Shown here: piece after piece, positions 1 to 6,410 of the stretch
Layout: each line of letters begins with the position of its first letter
Position numbering within the stretch: position 1 is the stretch's first letter
Made by a program: the position numbers and the translations under genes
Assembly (NCBI GenBank): GCA_013152215.1
Contig: JAADGT010000179.1
Coordinates: 1 to 7,538 of the forward strand
Direction of reading: 5' to 3'
DNA from: Deltaproteobacteria bacterium
GTDB lineage: Bacteria > Desulfobacterota > Deferrisomatia > Deferrisomatales > Deferrisomataceae
DNA: 7,538 bases
Notes under the pieces: generated by a model
Told to the model about the DNA's origin: nothing
Databases searched by the model: none
Seen by the model: the letters and a program-made list of their open reading frames with translations, nothing else

Positions 1-22
1 CGGCGCGTGCTCTCACGCGCCG
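1..22 (-). terminator. Perfect 9-bp hairpin downstream of hyuB, possible terminator
   Basis: Positions 1-9 and 14-22 are perfect reverse complements with a 4-base loop (CTCT), giving a very G+C-rich stem. It lies about 118 bases beyond the hyuB stop in the direction of transcription. A T-tract for a minus-strand terminator would lie left of position 1 and cannot be seen. No T-run follows the stem on the plus strand. It could equally be part of another repeat; the call is tentative. Confidence 0.3.
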
Positions 23-72
23 CAGCGGACCGCGCCGAGGCGGCCCCTGCGAGGCCGTTCAGCGAAGGAGGG

Positions 73-125
73 GCCCCCAGCCCCACCCCCTCGAGGAAGG
101 CACGGACTTGCGAACCAGGACACTA
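73..125 (+). repeat. Dispersed repeat copy A, next to the hyuB 3' end
   Basis: Read on the plus strand, this segment aligns without gaps to the minus strand of 6341-6393. The first 15 bases (73-87) are identical and, by hand alignment, about 43 of 53 positions match overall. Similarity stops at about position 125, which is where copy B meets the edge of the inverted-repeat element at 6084-6344. It lies just beyond the hyuB stop, oriented against the gene. No reading frame is supported here. Confidence 0.6.
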
Positions 126-139
126 GGCGGCCGGGCGGC

Positions 140-1882
140 TCACCCTCCGGAGCGCAGCCTCTCCGTCTCGGCCTCGTCCACGGTCCAGGTGGCCGGGTCG
201 ATGGCCACGCCGTAGTCCTCCCGGGCCTTCTCCAGGGAGACCACGCCGTTTCGCACGTCCCTGAGCACCTTGGCCGGGTCCCGCTCCCTGGGGTCGCCCC
301 AGCCCCCGCCGCCCCCGGCCTGCTGGAAGTACACGGTGCCGGCGGGCACGTTCTCCACCAGGTCCTTGCTGGTGCAGGTGTACCACCGGCCGTCCGGGTA
401 CCGGAGCTTGATCACGTTCAGGGTGCCGTCCTTGCCCCCCACCGCGCCCCTGGCGGGCTCCACGTCGCCGTCGCCGAAGGTCACCACCTTCACGTTCTCG
501 CCGCCCATGACGAACTCGGTCTCCACCCCCAGGCCGCCCCGCCATCGGCCGGCCCCTGCCGAGTCGCACCAGTACTCGTGGCGGACGAGGCGGTGGGGGG
601 TCTGCTGCTCGAACATCTCGTAGTCCTGATCGAGCACCCCGCCCGAGGCGTCGATCATGCCGATGTGGTCGTACCCGTCGCACCCGTAGATGCCGCCGGA
701 CCCGCCCTTCATGCCCATGAAGAAGATGTCCACGAACGGCTCGCCGCCCTTGCGGGGATCGCTGCCGGTGGACAGGCTGCACAGCAGCTCGTTCCACTCG
801 GCCGTAACCCGCTCGGGGATCACCGGGCCCAGGGCCCGCATGATGGCGTCGGCGTTGTTGGGGCACAGGTGGTTCCCGTAGGTGGTGGCCGCGGGGTAGG
901 CCGCGTTCAGGATCGTGCCGCCCGGGATCGTGATCTTGATCGGCCGGACCATGCCCTCGTTGTGGGGCATGTTGGGGTTCACCATCTGCAGGAACGTCAG
1001 GATCGTGGCCGAGGCGCTCGAGGTGAACGTGCCGTTCACGAACCCGGGGGTCTGGGGGTCGGTTCCGGTGTAGTCGAAGTGGATCTCCCCGTCCTCGACC
1101 GTGATCGTGACCCGGATCGTGTACTCGGACCCGGGGTTCTTCCCGTCGTAGTAGGCCGTGGCCTCGCCCCGGTACACGCCGTCGGGGATGGTGCGGATCT
1201 CCTGGCGCATCATCTGCTCGGTGGCATCGAACAGGTACTCCTTGTGGGCCTCGAACACCTCGCGGCCGTACCGCTCCAGGATCTTCAAAACCCCCCGCTC
1301 GCCCACGACGCACGAGCCGATCTCGGCCCGCATGTCCTCCTCGACGATGTCGAGCCGGATGTTGGCGAAAATGAGGTCCCACACGTCCTTGCGCAGCTTG
1401 CCCCGCTCGATCACCTTGACCGGCGGGATCCGCAGGGCCTCCTGCCACACCTCGGTGGCCTGGGGGTTGTACCCGCCCTGCACGGCGCCGCCGATGTCGG
1501 CCTGGTGGCCCTTGCACGCGGCCCACGCCACCAGCTCGCCCTCGAAGAAGATGGGCTTGTACACGGCGACGTCGTTGTTCTGGTTGCCCATGCTGAACAC
1601 GTCGTTGTGGAAGATGACGTCCCCCGGATGGATGTCGTCGCCGAAGTACTCGATGATGTACTTGCACACCGGCGCCAGGCTGAAGGCCAGGATGGGCAGG
1701 TTCTCGGTCTGCTCCAGCATGTTGCCCTTGGCGTCGTACAGCCCCGTGACGAAGTCCTTGGCCTCGCACAGGATCGGACTCCGGGTGGTCCGGGTCATCG
1801 CGATGCTCATCTCTTCCGTGATGCTCTTCAGGCGTCGCTGGAGGATCGACACCAGCACCTTGTCGATTCGGATCTCGCTCAT
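140..1882 (-). CDS. hyuB: Hydantoinase B / acetone carboxylase alpha-type subunit
   Basis: 580-residue protein of the hydantoinase B/oxoprolinase family, the partner of HyuA in ATP-dependent cytoplasmic enzymes that hydrolyse cyclic amides or carboxylate ketones. Family blocks seen: PGDVIFHNDVFSMGNQNND (86-104); GHQADIGG (125-132), where H126 and D129 match the HxxD pattern that binds metal in acetone carboxylase alpha; NEGMVRPIKITIPGGT (308-323); a Gly-rich segment near 391-412; GRWRGGLG (445-452); and a Gly-rich C-terminal block with GWGDP (527-531). The length suits two-component HyuB proteins and is well below that of acetone carboxylase alpha (about 770 residues). The ATG at 1882 is chosen because it overlaps the hyuA stop as ATGA, has GGAGG 8 bases upstream, and starts the conserved domain; the frame stays open upstream only as an overlap with hyuA. 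No gene for an acetone-carboxylase gamma subunit follows before the window ends. The family is secure; the substrate is unknown. Confidence 0.93.
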   Translation of the reverse strand: MSEIRIDKVLVSILQRRLKSITEEMSIAMTRTTRSPILCEAKDFVTGLYDAKGNMLEQTENLPILAFSLAPVCKYIIEYFGDDIHPGDVIFHNDVFSMGNQNNDVAVYKPIFFEGELVAWAACKGHQADIGGAVQGGYNPQATEVWQEALRIPPVKVIERGKLRKDVWDLIFANIRLDIVEEDMRAEIGSCVVGERGVLKILERYGREVFEAHKEYLFDATEQMMRQEIRTIPDGVYRGEATAYYDGKNPGSEYTIRVTITVEDGEIHFDYTGTDPQTPGFVNGTFTSSASATILTFLQMVNPNMPHNEGMVRPIKITIPGGTILNAAYPAATTYGNHLCPNNADAIMRALGPVIPERVTAEWNELLCSLSTGSDPRKGGEPFVDIFFMGMKGGSGGIYGCDGYDHIGMIDASGGVLDQDYEMFEQQTPHRLVRHEYWCDSAGAGRWRGGLGVETEFVMGGENVKVVTFGDGDVEPARGAVGGKDGTLNVIKLRYPDGRWYTCTSKDLVENVPAGTVYFQQAGGGGGWGDPRERDPAKVLRDVRNGVVSLEKAREDYGVAIDPATWTVDEAETERLRSGG

Positions 1883-3969
1883 CCCAGAACCCTCCGGAGG
1901 ATCTCGTCTTCCCGTTCCTTGAGGTACAGGGTGTAGGTGCCCAAGGGATCCACCACCACCGAGAACTCGGGGGTCACGAACGTGGTGGTGTTCACCTGCT
2001 CGATGATGGCCGGCCCGGCGATGCGGTTGCCGTGCCGCAGCTTCATGCCGTCGTACACCGGTACGTCGGCGAACCGCTTCTCCCGGGGCAGGTACGCCGA
2101 CCGGCTGCGTTTGAACGCGGGGGACGGGTCCTCCCCGGCCAGGGGCTCGGGGGCCAGCCGGGGCTTGTCGGTGTGGCCAACGGTGGTGACGCGCACGTTG
2201 ATCAGCTCCACCGGGGTGCCCTTCTCGGCCAGGTTGTACCCGTACAGGGCGTCGTGCTGGGGGTGGAACCGCGCCGCGAACGCCTCGGGGTCGGCGGCCA
2301 CCGCCTCGTCCCACGGCACCTCCACGCTCACCTCGTGGTACTGGCGCACGTAGCGCAGGTCCAGCACCACGTGGGTCTCCACCCGATCCTCGGGGATGCC
2401 CTCCGCGGCAAGCTGCCGGACTCCCTCGTCGCGCATCTCCCGGCACAGGGCCCGGAACCGGTCCCGGTCGAACTCGTCGAGCCGGGCGGGGTAGCTGCGC
2501 ACGAAGTCGTGCTTGAGGTCCGAGCGCAGCATGCCGGCCGCGCAGAAGATCGAGCTCTCCCGGGGCACCAGGATCACCGGGATCCCCAGCTCCAGGGCGA
2601 TCATGCAGGCGTGGTTGGGTCCTGCCCCGCCGGCCGTGACCAGGGGGAAGTCGCGCGGGTCGTACCCGTTGTTCACCGCGATCTCCCGCACGGCCGCGGC
2701 CATGCTCACGTTGATCACGTCGTACATGCCCGCGGCCGCCTCCTCCACCGTGTACCCCAGCTTCCGGGCCACGTGCTCGTCGATGGCCCGCCGGGCCGCC
2801 TCCAGGTCCAGGGGCATCCGACCCCCGGCGAAGAACGCCGGATCCAGGTAGCCCAGCACCAGGTCCGCGTCGGTACAGGTGGGAAGCTCCCCTCCCCGGC
2901 CGTAACACGCGGGCCCCGGGTCGGCGCCGGCGCTCTGGGGCCCCATCCGCAGCAGCCCCCCCTCGTCGATCCATCCGATGGACCCGCCGCCCGCGCCGAT
3001 GGTCACCACGTTGAGCATGGGCAGGCTGATCCGAAGCCGGTTGATCGAGCCCTCTGTGGTGGTCAGGGGCTTGCCGTCCTTGACCAGGGCCACGTCGAAG
3101 CTGGTGCCGCCCATGTCGCAGGTGATGCAGTCCTCGTAACCCTGGCCGCGAACGAAGGCGAGCCCGGCCACCGGCCCGCCCGCCGGGCCGGAGAGCAGCG
3201 TGGTGGCGGGCTTGTCCATGGCCGCCTCGGGGGAGATCACCATGATCAGGAGGATGCCCTGGTACCTCAGGCCCTGCAGCTTGCGGATCAGGCTCTGGAG
3301 ATACCGGGTGAGCACCGGGCCCACGTAGGCGTTCAGCGCGGTGGTGGAGACCCGGTCGTAGAACCGGATCGCCGGGAGCACCTCGGTGGACACCGACAGG
3401 AACGCCCCGGGCAGCTCGTCGCGCACGATCTCGGCCGCACGCCGCTCGTGGGCCGGGTTGGCGAACGCGTTCATGAAGCAGATCGCCACCGCCTCGACCC
3501 CCTCGTTGCGGAACTCGGCCAGGGCGGCCCGCACCGACCCCTCGTCCAGGGGCTCGACCACGTCCCCCTTGTAGTCCACCCGCTCGGTCACCGGCAGCCG
3601 CAGGTACCGCTCCACCACGGGCCGGGCGTTGGGGAAGCGGTTGTTGTACTGCTCCTCCCGGATGCCCCGGCGCATCTCCAGGGCGTCCCGGAACCCTTTG
3701 GTGGTGAGGAGCCCGGTCTTGGCCCCGGTGTAGGTGAGGGTGGCGTTGGTGGTGACCGTGGTGCCGTGGACGATAGTGCTCACCTGGCCCAGGAACTCCT
3801 CGGTCGTGAGCCCCCGGTCCCGGGCCATCTCCTCGATCCCCTGGATCGTGGCGATGGACGGGTCCTTGGGCGTGGACAGCACCTTGTAGATGTGGCTGGT
3901 CCCGTCCTCCTCGGTGAGCAGGAAGTCGGTGAACGTCCCTCCCACGTCGATCCCGATCTTGTAGGACAT
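1879..3969 (-). CDS. hyuA: Hydantoinase A / acetone carboxylase beta-type ATPase subunit
   Basis: 696-residue protein of the hydantoinase A/oxoprolinase family, the ATP-binding subunit (ASKHA fold) that activates substrate or bicarbonate by phosphorylation. Seen in order: phosphate loop GIDVGGTFTDF (6-16), IVHGTTVTTNA (66-76), SGPAGGPVAG (260-269), second phosphate motif CDMGGTSFDV (284-293), GAGGGSIGWID (325-335), QSAGADPGPACYG (345-357), TAGGAGPNHA (445-454), then a C-terminal domain from about 500. Start choice: the frame stays open upstream to 4146, but the ATG at 3969 begins directly before the conserved phosphate loop, and the upstream extension reads through repeat DNA. Its ribosome site is weak (GGGG about 9 bases upstream). 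Its stop overlaps the hyuB start (ATGA), so the two are probably translationally coupled. Oddity: family members usually read LIMQSNGGV before the SGPAGG motif; here LIM (241-243) is followed directly by VISPEAA, as if five residues were lost. The specific reaction (hydantoinase, oxoprolinase-like or ketone carboxylase) is not determinable. Confidence 0.93.
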   Translation of the reverse strand: MSYKIGIDVGGTFTDFLLTEEDGTSHIYKVLSTPKDPSIATIQGIEEMARDRGLTTEEFLGQVSTIVHGTTVTTNATLTYTGAKTGLLTTKGFRDALEMRRGIREEQYNNRFPNARPVVERYLRLPVTERVDYKGDVVEPLDEGSVRAALAEFRNEGVEAVAICFMNAFANPAHERRAAEIVRDELPGAFLSVSTEVLPAIRFYDRVSTTALNAYVGPVLTRYLQSLIRKLQGLRYQGILLIMVISPEAAMDKPATTLLSGPAGGPVAGLAFVRGQGYEDCITCDMGGTSFDVALVKDGKPLTTTEGSINRLRISLPMLNVVTIGAGGGSIGWIDEGGLLRMGPQSAGADPGPACYGRGGELPTCTDADLVLGYLDPAFFAGGRMPLDLEAARRAIDEHVARKLGYTVEEAAAGMYDVINVSMAAAVREIAVNNGYDPRDFPLVTAGGAGPNHACMIALELGIPVILVPRESSIFCAAGMLRSDLKHDFVRSYPARLDEFDRDRFRALCREMRDEGVRQLAAEGIPEDRVETHVVLDLRYVRQYHEVSVEVPWDEAVAADPEAFAARFHPQHDALYGYNLAEKGTPVELINVRVTTVGHTDKPRLAPEPLAGEDPSPAFKRSRSAYLPREKRFADVPVYDGMKLRHGNRIAGPAIIEQVNTTTFVTPEFSVVVDPLGTYTLYLKEREDEILRRVLG

Positions 3970-4035
3970 GGCACTACCCCGTGACTGGTGACTGGTGGAC
4001 CCGGCTTCACGCGATGCCTTGCCGGATGTGAGAAC

Positions 4036-4070
4036 GTCGGTCTTCGGTCTTCGGTCTACGGTCGTCGGTC
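4036..4070. repeat. 7-bp tandem repeat, five units (consensus TTCGGTC)
   Basis: Five contiguous 7-bp units: GTCGGTC, TTCGGTC, TTCGGTC, TACGGTC, GTCGGTC. The same family occurs with five units at 7247-7281. Two GTGACTG units of the same period but different sequence lie nearby at 3981-3994, directly before the hyuA start. Function unknown. Confidence 0.85.
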
Positions 4071-4133
4071 GGGGGCCTTCGGCCCGCTGGGCGGCTCGGC
4101 GGCTGGGCCGCCTCCTCGAGCCTCCGCCAAACC

Positions 4134-4345
4134 CTCGGTGGGGCAAGGGACCTGTCGGAGCGCCGGGCGCGGCCGTCTCAGGGGCCAGAATTCAGATGAC
4201 AGGGGACAGAGAGAAGAACTACCCCGGCCAATCTCAGGTGGAACCTTTTTTGAAATCCCCTGTCCTCTGTCCGCTGAAATCTGTCTACTGAAACCCTTGC
4301 CCGCTCCTCAATGAGCCGCGCCTATATTGTCGCCGGGCCAGTAAC
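4134..4345. mobile_element. Diverged second copy of the inverted-repeat (MITE-like) element
   Basis: Positions 4134-4174 match the reverse complement of 6264-6304 at 36 of 41 positions by ungapped hand alignment, including a shared GGGGCAAGGGA core. At the other end, 4294-4345 resembles the right end of the 6084-6344 element (6290-6344): both share CCCTTGCCC, a GCGCC followed by an A+T-rich stretch, CGCCGG and AGTAA, with small gaps. The two arms are inverted relative to each other, as in the other copy. The interior does not match and contains the GACAG-type inverted repeat, so this copy looks rearranged or partly replaced. There is no transposase gene. Confidence 0.55.
4198..4271. repeat. 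12-bp inverted repeat of GACAG type inside the gap element
   Basis: GACAGGGGACAG (4198-4209) and CTGTCCTCTGTC (4260-4271) are reverse complements with one mismatch, separated by 50 bases that include a short T-run (4246-4251). The arms contain internal GACAG/CTGTC repetition, so they resemble the short-period repeats elsewhere in the window. As a hairpin it has too long a loop, and no correctly placed T-tract, to be called a terminator. Confidence 0.5.
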
Positions 4346-4357
4346 GAGCCTACGGCC

Positions 4358-5986
4358 TCAGAAGATCCTCGGCTCCTGGAAGGTGCCGAACACCTCGCGG
4401 AACACGTCGGCCATCTCGCCCACGGTGCAGTAGGCCCGGCAGCACTCCACCAGGGCGGGCATCACGTTTTCGCCCGACCGGGCCACCCGTTCCAGCTCCC
4501 GGAGGCTCTGGAGCACCGGATCGGCCGGCCGGGAACGCTTGAGCTCCTTGAGCTCCCGGATCTTCTCCTCGGCCCATGCCTCGTTGTACTCGTGGAGCTC
4601 GACCTCCTGCTCCTCCTCGGTTGCGTACTTGTTCACCCCCACCTTCACGATCTCGCCGCGCTCCAGGGCGCGCTCGAACTCGTAGGCCTGGCGGGCCAGC
4701 TTGCGGTGCACGTAGCCGTTGCTCACGCACTCCACGATCCCGCCCTTGGACTCGATCTCCTCCATCTCCTCCCAGATCTTCTCCTCCATCTGCTTGGTCA
4801 GGGTCTCGACGAAGTACGATCCGGCCAAGGGGTCCACCGTGTCGCGCAGCCCCACCTCCTCCATCAGGATCTGGCAGGTCCGGAGGCTCAGCAGTGCGGC
4901 CCGGGGCGTGGGGATGGTGAACGCCTCGTCGAACGAGCACAGGGCCGTGGTCTGGGCCCCCGACAGGGCGGCGGCAAGGGCGTAGTAAGCGCCCCGGATG
5001 ATGTTGTTCTCGGGCTCGGCCTTGGTGAGCCCCGACCCGCCGCCGGCGAACAGGCCCCGCAGCCACAGGTTCCGGGGGTTCTTGACCTTGTACTTCTCCT
5101 TCAGGTTCGTGGCCCACACCTTCCGCCCCGCCCGGAACTTTGCGACCTGCTCCCACAGGTTGCCGAAGATGTTGAAGTTGAAGCTGAACCGGCCCACGAA
5201 CTCGTCGGGCTCGTACCCCCGCCGCACCACCTCGTCGATGTAGGCGTTGGCGATCAGGAAGGCGTAAGCCATCTCCTGGGCCGGGGTGGCTCCCGACTCC
5301 CGGATGTGGTAGCCGCACACGCTCACCGGGTTGGTGCGGGGCATCGCCTTGATCGAGTACTCGATGGTGTCCCCGATCAGCCGGATCGCCGGCTCCAGGG
5401 GGTAGATCCAGGCGCCCCGGCCGATCACCTCCTTGAGGATGTCGTTCTGGGGGGTGGCCGAGATCTTGGTGCGGTCGAACCCCAGCTTCTCGCCCACCGC
5501 CTGGTACATGGCCAGCATCACCGAGGCCACGGCGTTGATCGTGAGCCCTGCGCCCACCCGGTGCAGGTCGATGCCGTCGAAGGCGATCTCGAAGTCCCGC
5601 AGGCTGTCCACGGCCATGCCCACCCGGCCCACCTCGCCCTCGGCCATCGGGTGGTCCGAGTCGAGGCCCATCTGGGTGGGCAGATCGAAGGCCACGTTCA
5701 GGCCCGTCTGGCCGTGGGAGATCATCAGCTTGAACCGCTCGTTGGTCTCCCTGGGCGTGCCGAACCCCGTGTACTGGCGGGTCGTCCACTCGCGGGTCCG
5801 GTACCCCTGGGGGAAGATGTTCCGGGTGAACGGGAACTGCCCGGGCTCCCCCAGGTCCTTCTGGTAGTCGAACCCGATCGCCTCCAGATCCTCGGGCCCG
5901 TACTTGGGCTTCACGTGGATCCCGGAGGGCAGGATCACGTCCAGGATCACGTCCTTTTCGTCTCGGATGTACTTCGCAACGTCCAT
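4358..5986 (-). CDS. Coenzyme-B12-dependent acyl-CoA mutase, large (substrate-binding) subunit
   Basis: 542-residue methylmalonyl-CoA mutase-family large subunit (TIM barrel binding acyl-CoA), lacking its own B12 domain; that domain is the separate 131-residue protein encoded upstream. It catalyses radical 1,2-rearrangement of an acyl-CoA carbon skeleton. Motifs: WTTRQYTGFGT (67-77), GQTGLNVAFDLPTQ (92-105), PQNDILKE (179-186), CGYHIRESGAT (224-234), PENNIIR (325-331), DPLAGSYFVE (385-394), VGVNKY (449-454), TVGEMADVFREVFG (521-534). Against the Propionibacterium mutase, recalled from memory, Y72, Q180, R190, H227 and R266 match Y89, Q197, R207, H244 and R283. Tyr plus Arg is the signature for substrates with a free carboxylate (isobutyryl- and 2-hydroxyisobutyryl-CoA mutases have Phe or Ile plus Gln). 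However, H328, Q330, W334 and N366 are replaced by L312, A314, S318 and C350. The start is supported by GGAGG 4 bases upstream. It may be methylmalonyl-, ethylmalonyl- or another alkylmalonyl/alkylsuccinyl-CoA mutase. No GTPase chaperone (MeaB type) or epimerase is in view. Confidence 0.92.
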   Translation of the reverse strand: MDVAKYIRDEKDVILDVILPSGIHVKPKYGPEDLEAIGFDYQKDLGEPGQFPFTRNIFPQGYRTREWTTRQYTGFGTPRETNERFKLMISHGQTGLNVAFDLPTQMGLDSDHPMAEGEVGRVGMAVDSLRDFEIAFDGIDLHRVGAGLTINAVASVMLAMYQAVGEKLGFDRTKISATPQNDILKEVIGRGAWIYPLEPAIRLIGDTIEYSIKAMPRTNPVSVCGYHIRESGATPAQEMAYAFLIANAYIDEVVRRGYEPDEFVGRFSFNFNIFGNLWEQVAKFRAGRKVWATNLKEKYKVKNPRNLWLRGLFAGGGSGLTKAEPENNIIRGAYYALAAALSGAQTTALCSFDEAFTIPTPRAALLSLRTCQILMEEVGLRDTVDPLAGSYFVETLTKQMEEKIWEEMEEIESKGGIVECVSNGYVHRKLARQAYEFERALERGEIVKVGVNKYATEEEQEVELHEYNEAWAEEKIRELKELKRSRPADPVLQSLRELERVARSGENVMPALVECCRAYCTVGEMADVFREVFGTFQEPRIF

Positions 5987-5990
5987 GGGG

Positions 5991-5995
5991 CCTCC
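5991..5995 (-). promoter_or_regulatory. Shine-Dalgarno site of the large mutase subunit gene
   Basis: GGAGG on the minus strand, four bases before the ATG at 5986. It fixes the start and shows that the gene has its own ribosome entry, although the gap upstream is full of repeats. Confidence 0.75.
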
Positions 5996-6004
5996 GTTCG
6001 GTAG

Positions 6005-6036
6005 GCTGGAAAGCTGGAAAGCTGGAAGGCTAGGAA
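6005..6036. repeat. 8-bp tandem repeat, four units (consensus GCTGGAAA)
   Basis: Four contiguous 8-bp units: GCTGGAAA, GCTGGAAA, GCTGGAAG, GCTAGGAA. It lies in the leader of the large-subunit gene, directly upstream of its ribosome site. Related units occur at 6828-6851 in the same orientation and at 6904-6938 inverted, so this family flanks both mutase genes and the fixX 3' end. Confidence 0.85.
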
Positions 6037-6083
6037 GCCCTTTGTCTCCGGCCTGCTACCGGGCCTTCACGTGTGGCGGTCAT

Positions 6084-6344
6084 TATTAACCTGGCGGCAA
6101 GATAGGCGCGGCACCTCGGAGGGCGGGGCAAGGGACCTGCCTCCGGCCGGGCGCGAAGCCGGGCATGAGATTCGCCGCGCAGGCACGGGACCGAAGAGCT
6201 GGCTCGTGGAATCCGGACCATTTCGCGGTCCGAGCGTCAGAGGCGCTGCGCGGCGAGCTAAGGGGCCGCACCCGGCTCTCCGGCAGATCCCTTGCCCCTC
6301 CGAGCTGGGAGCAATAGCGCCCATTTATCCGCCGGAGTAATAGA
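6084..6344. mobile_element. MITE-like long imperfect palindrome, about 260 bp
   Basis: The two ends are inverted copies of each other. The outer 26 bases from 6084 match the reverse complement of the right end (to 6342) at about 19 of 26 positions. Further in, the left arm CTCGGAGG...GGGGCAAGGGACCTGC (6115-6140) pairs with 6283-6304. Patches such as GCCGGG and CGCCGCGCAG recur in both arms. Near the centre is a 6-bp stem, CGGACC (6214-6219) with GGTCCG (6227-6232). GTCAT occurs immediately outside both ends (6079-6083 and 6345-6349), a possible 5-bp target duplication, though so short a match could be chance. There is no transposase; frames crossing it look fortuitous. It could be a non-autonomous transposable element or a dispersed structured-RNA repeat. 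Confidence 0.6.
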
Positions 6345-6393
6345 GTCATGCTCCGCGAGTTCGTGCATTCTCCGAGGCGGTGGGGCTGGGGGC
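6341..6393 (-). repeat. Dispersed repeat copy B, downstream of the small mutase subunit
   Basis: On the minus strand it aligns ungapped to plus 73-125 (about 43 of 53 matches; 6379-6393 identical to 73-87). It begins just beyond the small-subunit stop, and its far end coincides with the edge of the 6084-6344 palindrome. It is therefore either an outer module of that element or an older repeat into which the element inserted. Confidence 0.6.
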
Positions 6394-6410
6394 TCCGACG
6401 AAGCGCGACG

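Larger units (their letters stand above)
3970..4357. other. Gap between large mutase gene and hyuA, filled with repeats
   Basis: No supportable gene. From the hyuA side it holds two GTGACTG units (3981-3994), five 7-bp units (4036-4070), a G+C-rich stretch with a 6-bp stem (GGCGGC 4090-4095 with GCCGCC 4107-4112), and a diverged inverted-repeat element (about 4134-4345). Inside that element lies a GACAG-type inverted repeat around a short A+T-rich patch (4247-4257). A hyuA promoter would have to lie here unless transcription continues from the mutase genes, but I see no convincing -35/-10 pair. Open frames across the gap in both directions are by-products of high G+C. Confidence 0.7.
5987..6410. 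other. Gap between the two mutase subunit genes, containing an inserted element
   Basis: No supportable gene, although open frames cross it on both strands. Moving away from the large-subunit start it holds the ribosome site, four 8-bp repeat units (6005-6036), a short segment 6038-6072 resembling the leader of the small-subunit gene, a MITE-like palindrome (6084-6344), and repeat copy B (6341-6393), which ends 17 bases from the small-subunit stop. Split mutase genes are often tightly spaced, so the element has probably widened this gap. I found no B12-riboswitch-like sequence and no convincing promoter. Confidence 0.7.

Noticed and set aside
1..139. tRNA or other RNA gene in the G+C-rich stretch beyond hyuB
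   Set aside because: There is a strong hairpin but no T-loop consensus, acceptor pairing or cloverleaf arrangement.
1883..2974. Long upstream extension of HyuB in the same frame
   Set aside because: It overlaps hyuA antiphase and has Arg/Gly/Pro-rich shadow composition; HyuB homology starts at the ATG at 1882.
4036..4070. CRISPR array
   Set aside because: Units are 7 bp and directly contiguous, with no spacers and no cas genes nearby.
3970..4146. 59-residue upstream extension of HyuA in the same frame
   Set aside because: It reads through 7-bp tandem repeats and low-complexity Arg/Pro/Ser sequence; the conserved family N-terminus begins exactly at the ATG at 3969.
4241..4260. T-run at 4246-4251 as a rho-independent terminator
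   Set aside because: No stable stem directly precedes it on the plus strand, and all genes run on the minus strand, where it is an A-run.
4592..6004. Long plus-strand open frames opposite the mutase, hyuA and hyuB genes (for example 4592-6004, 2032-3984 and 578-1936)
   Set aside because: Their composition (Val, His, Leu, Gly, Asp-rich) is that of antisense shadows of high-G+C genes, and the minus-strand frames carry unmistakable protein families.
6081..6092. TTAATAAT on the minus strand as a -10 promoter element for the large mutase gene
   Set aside because: No -35-like hexamer lies at suitable spacing (the nearest, TTGCCG, is about 8 bases away), and the A+T-rich patch is the terminal repeat of the palindrome.
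5987..6410. Cobalamin riboswitch upstream of the large mutase subunit gene
   Set aside because: I could not find a B12-box-like sequence or the expected paired elements; the gap is explained by repeats and the palindrome.
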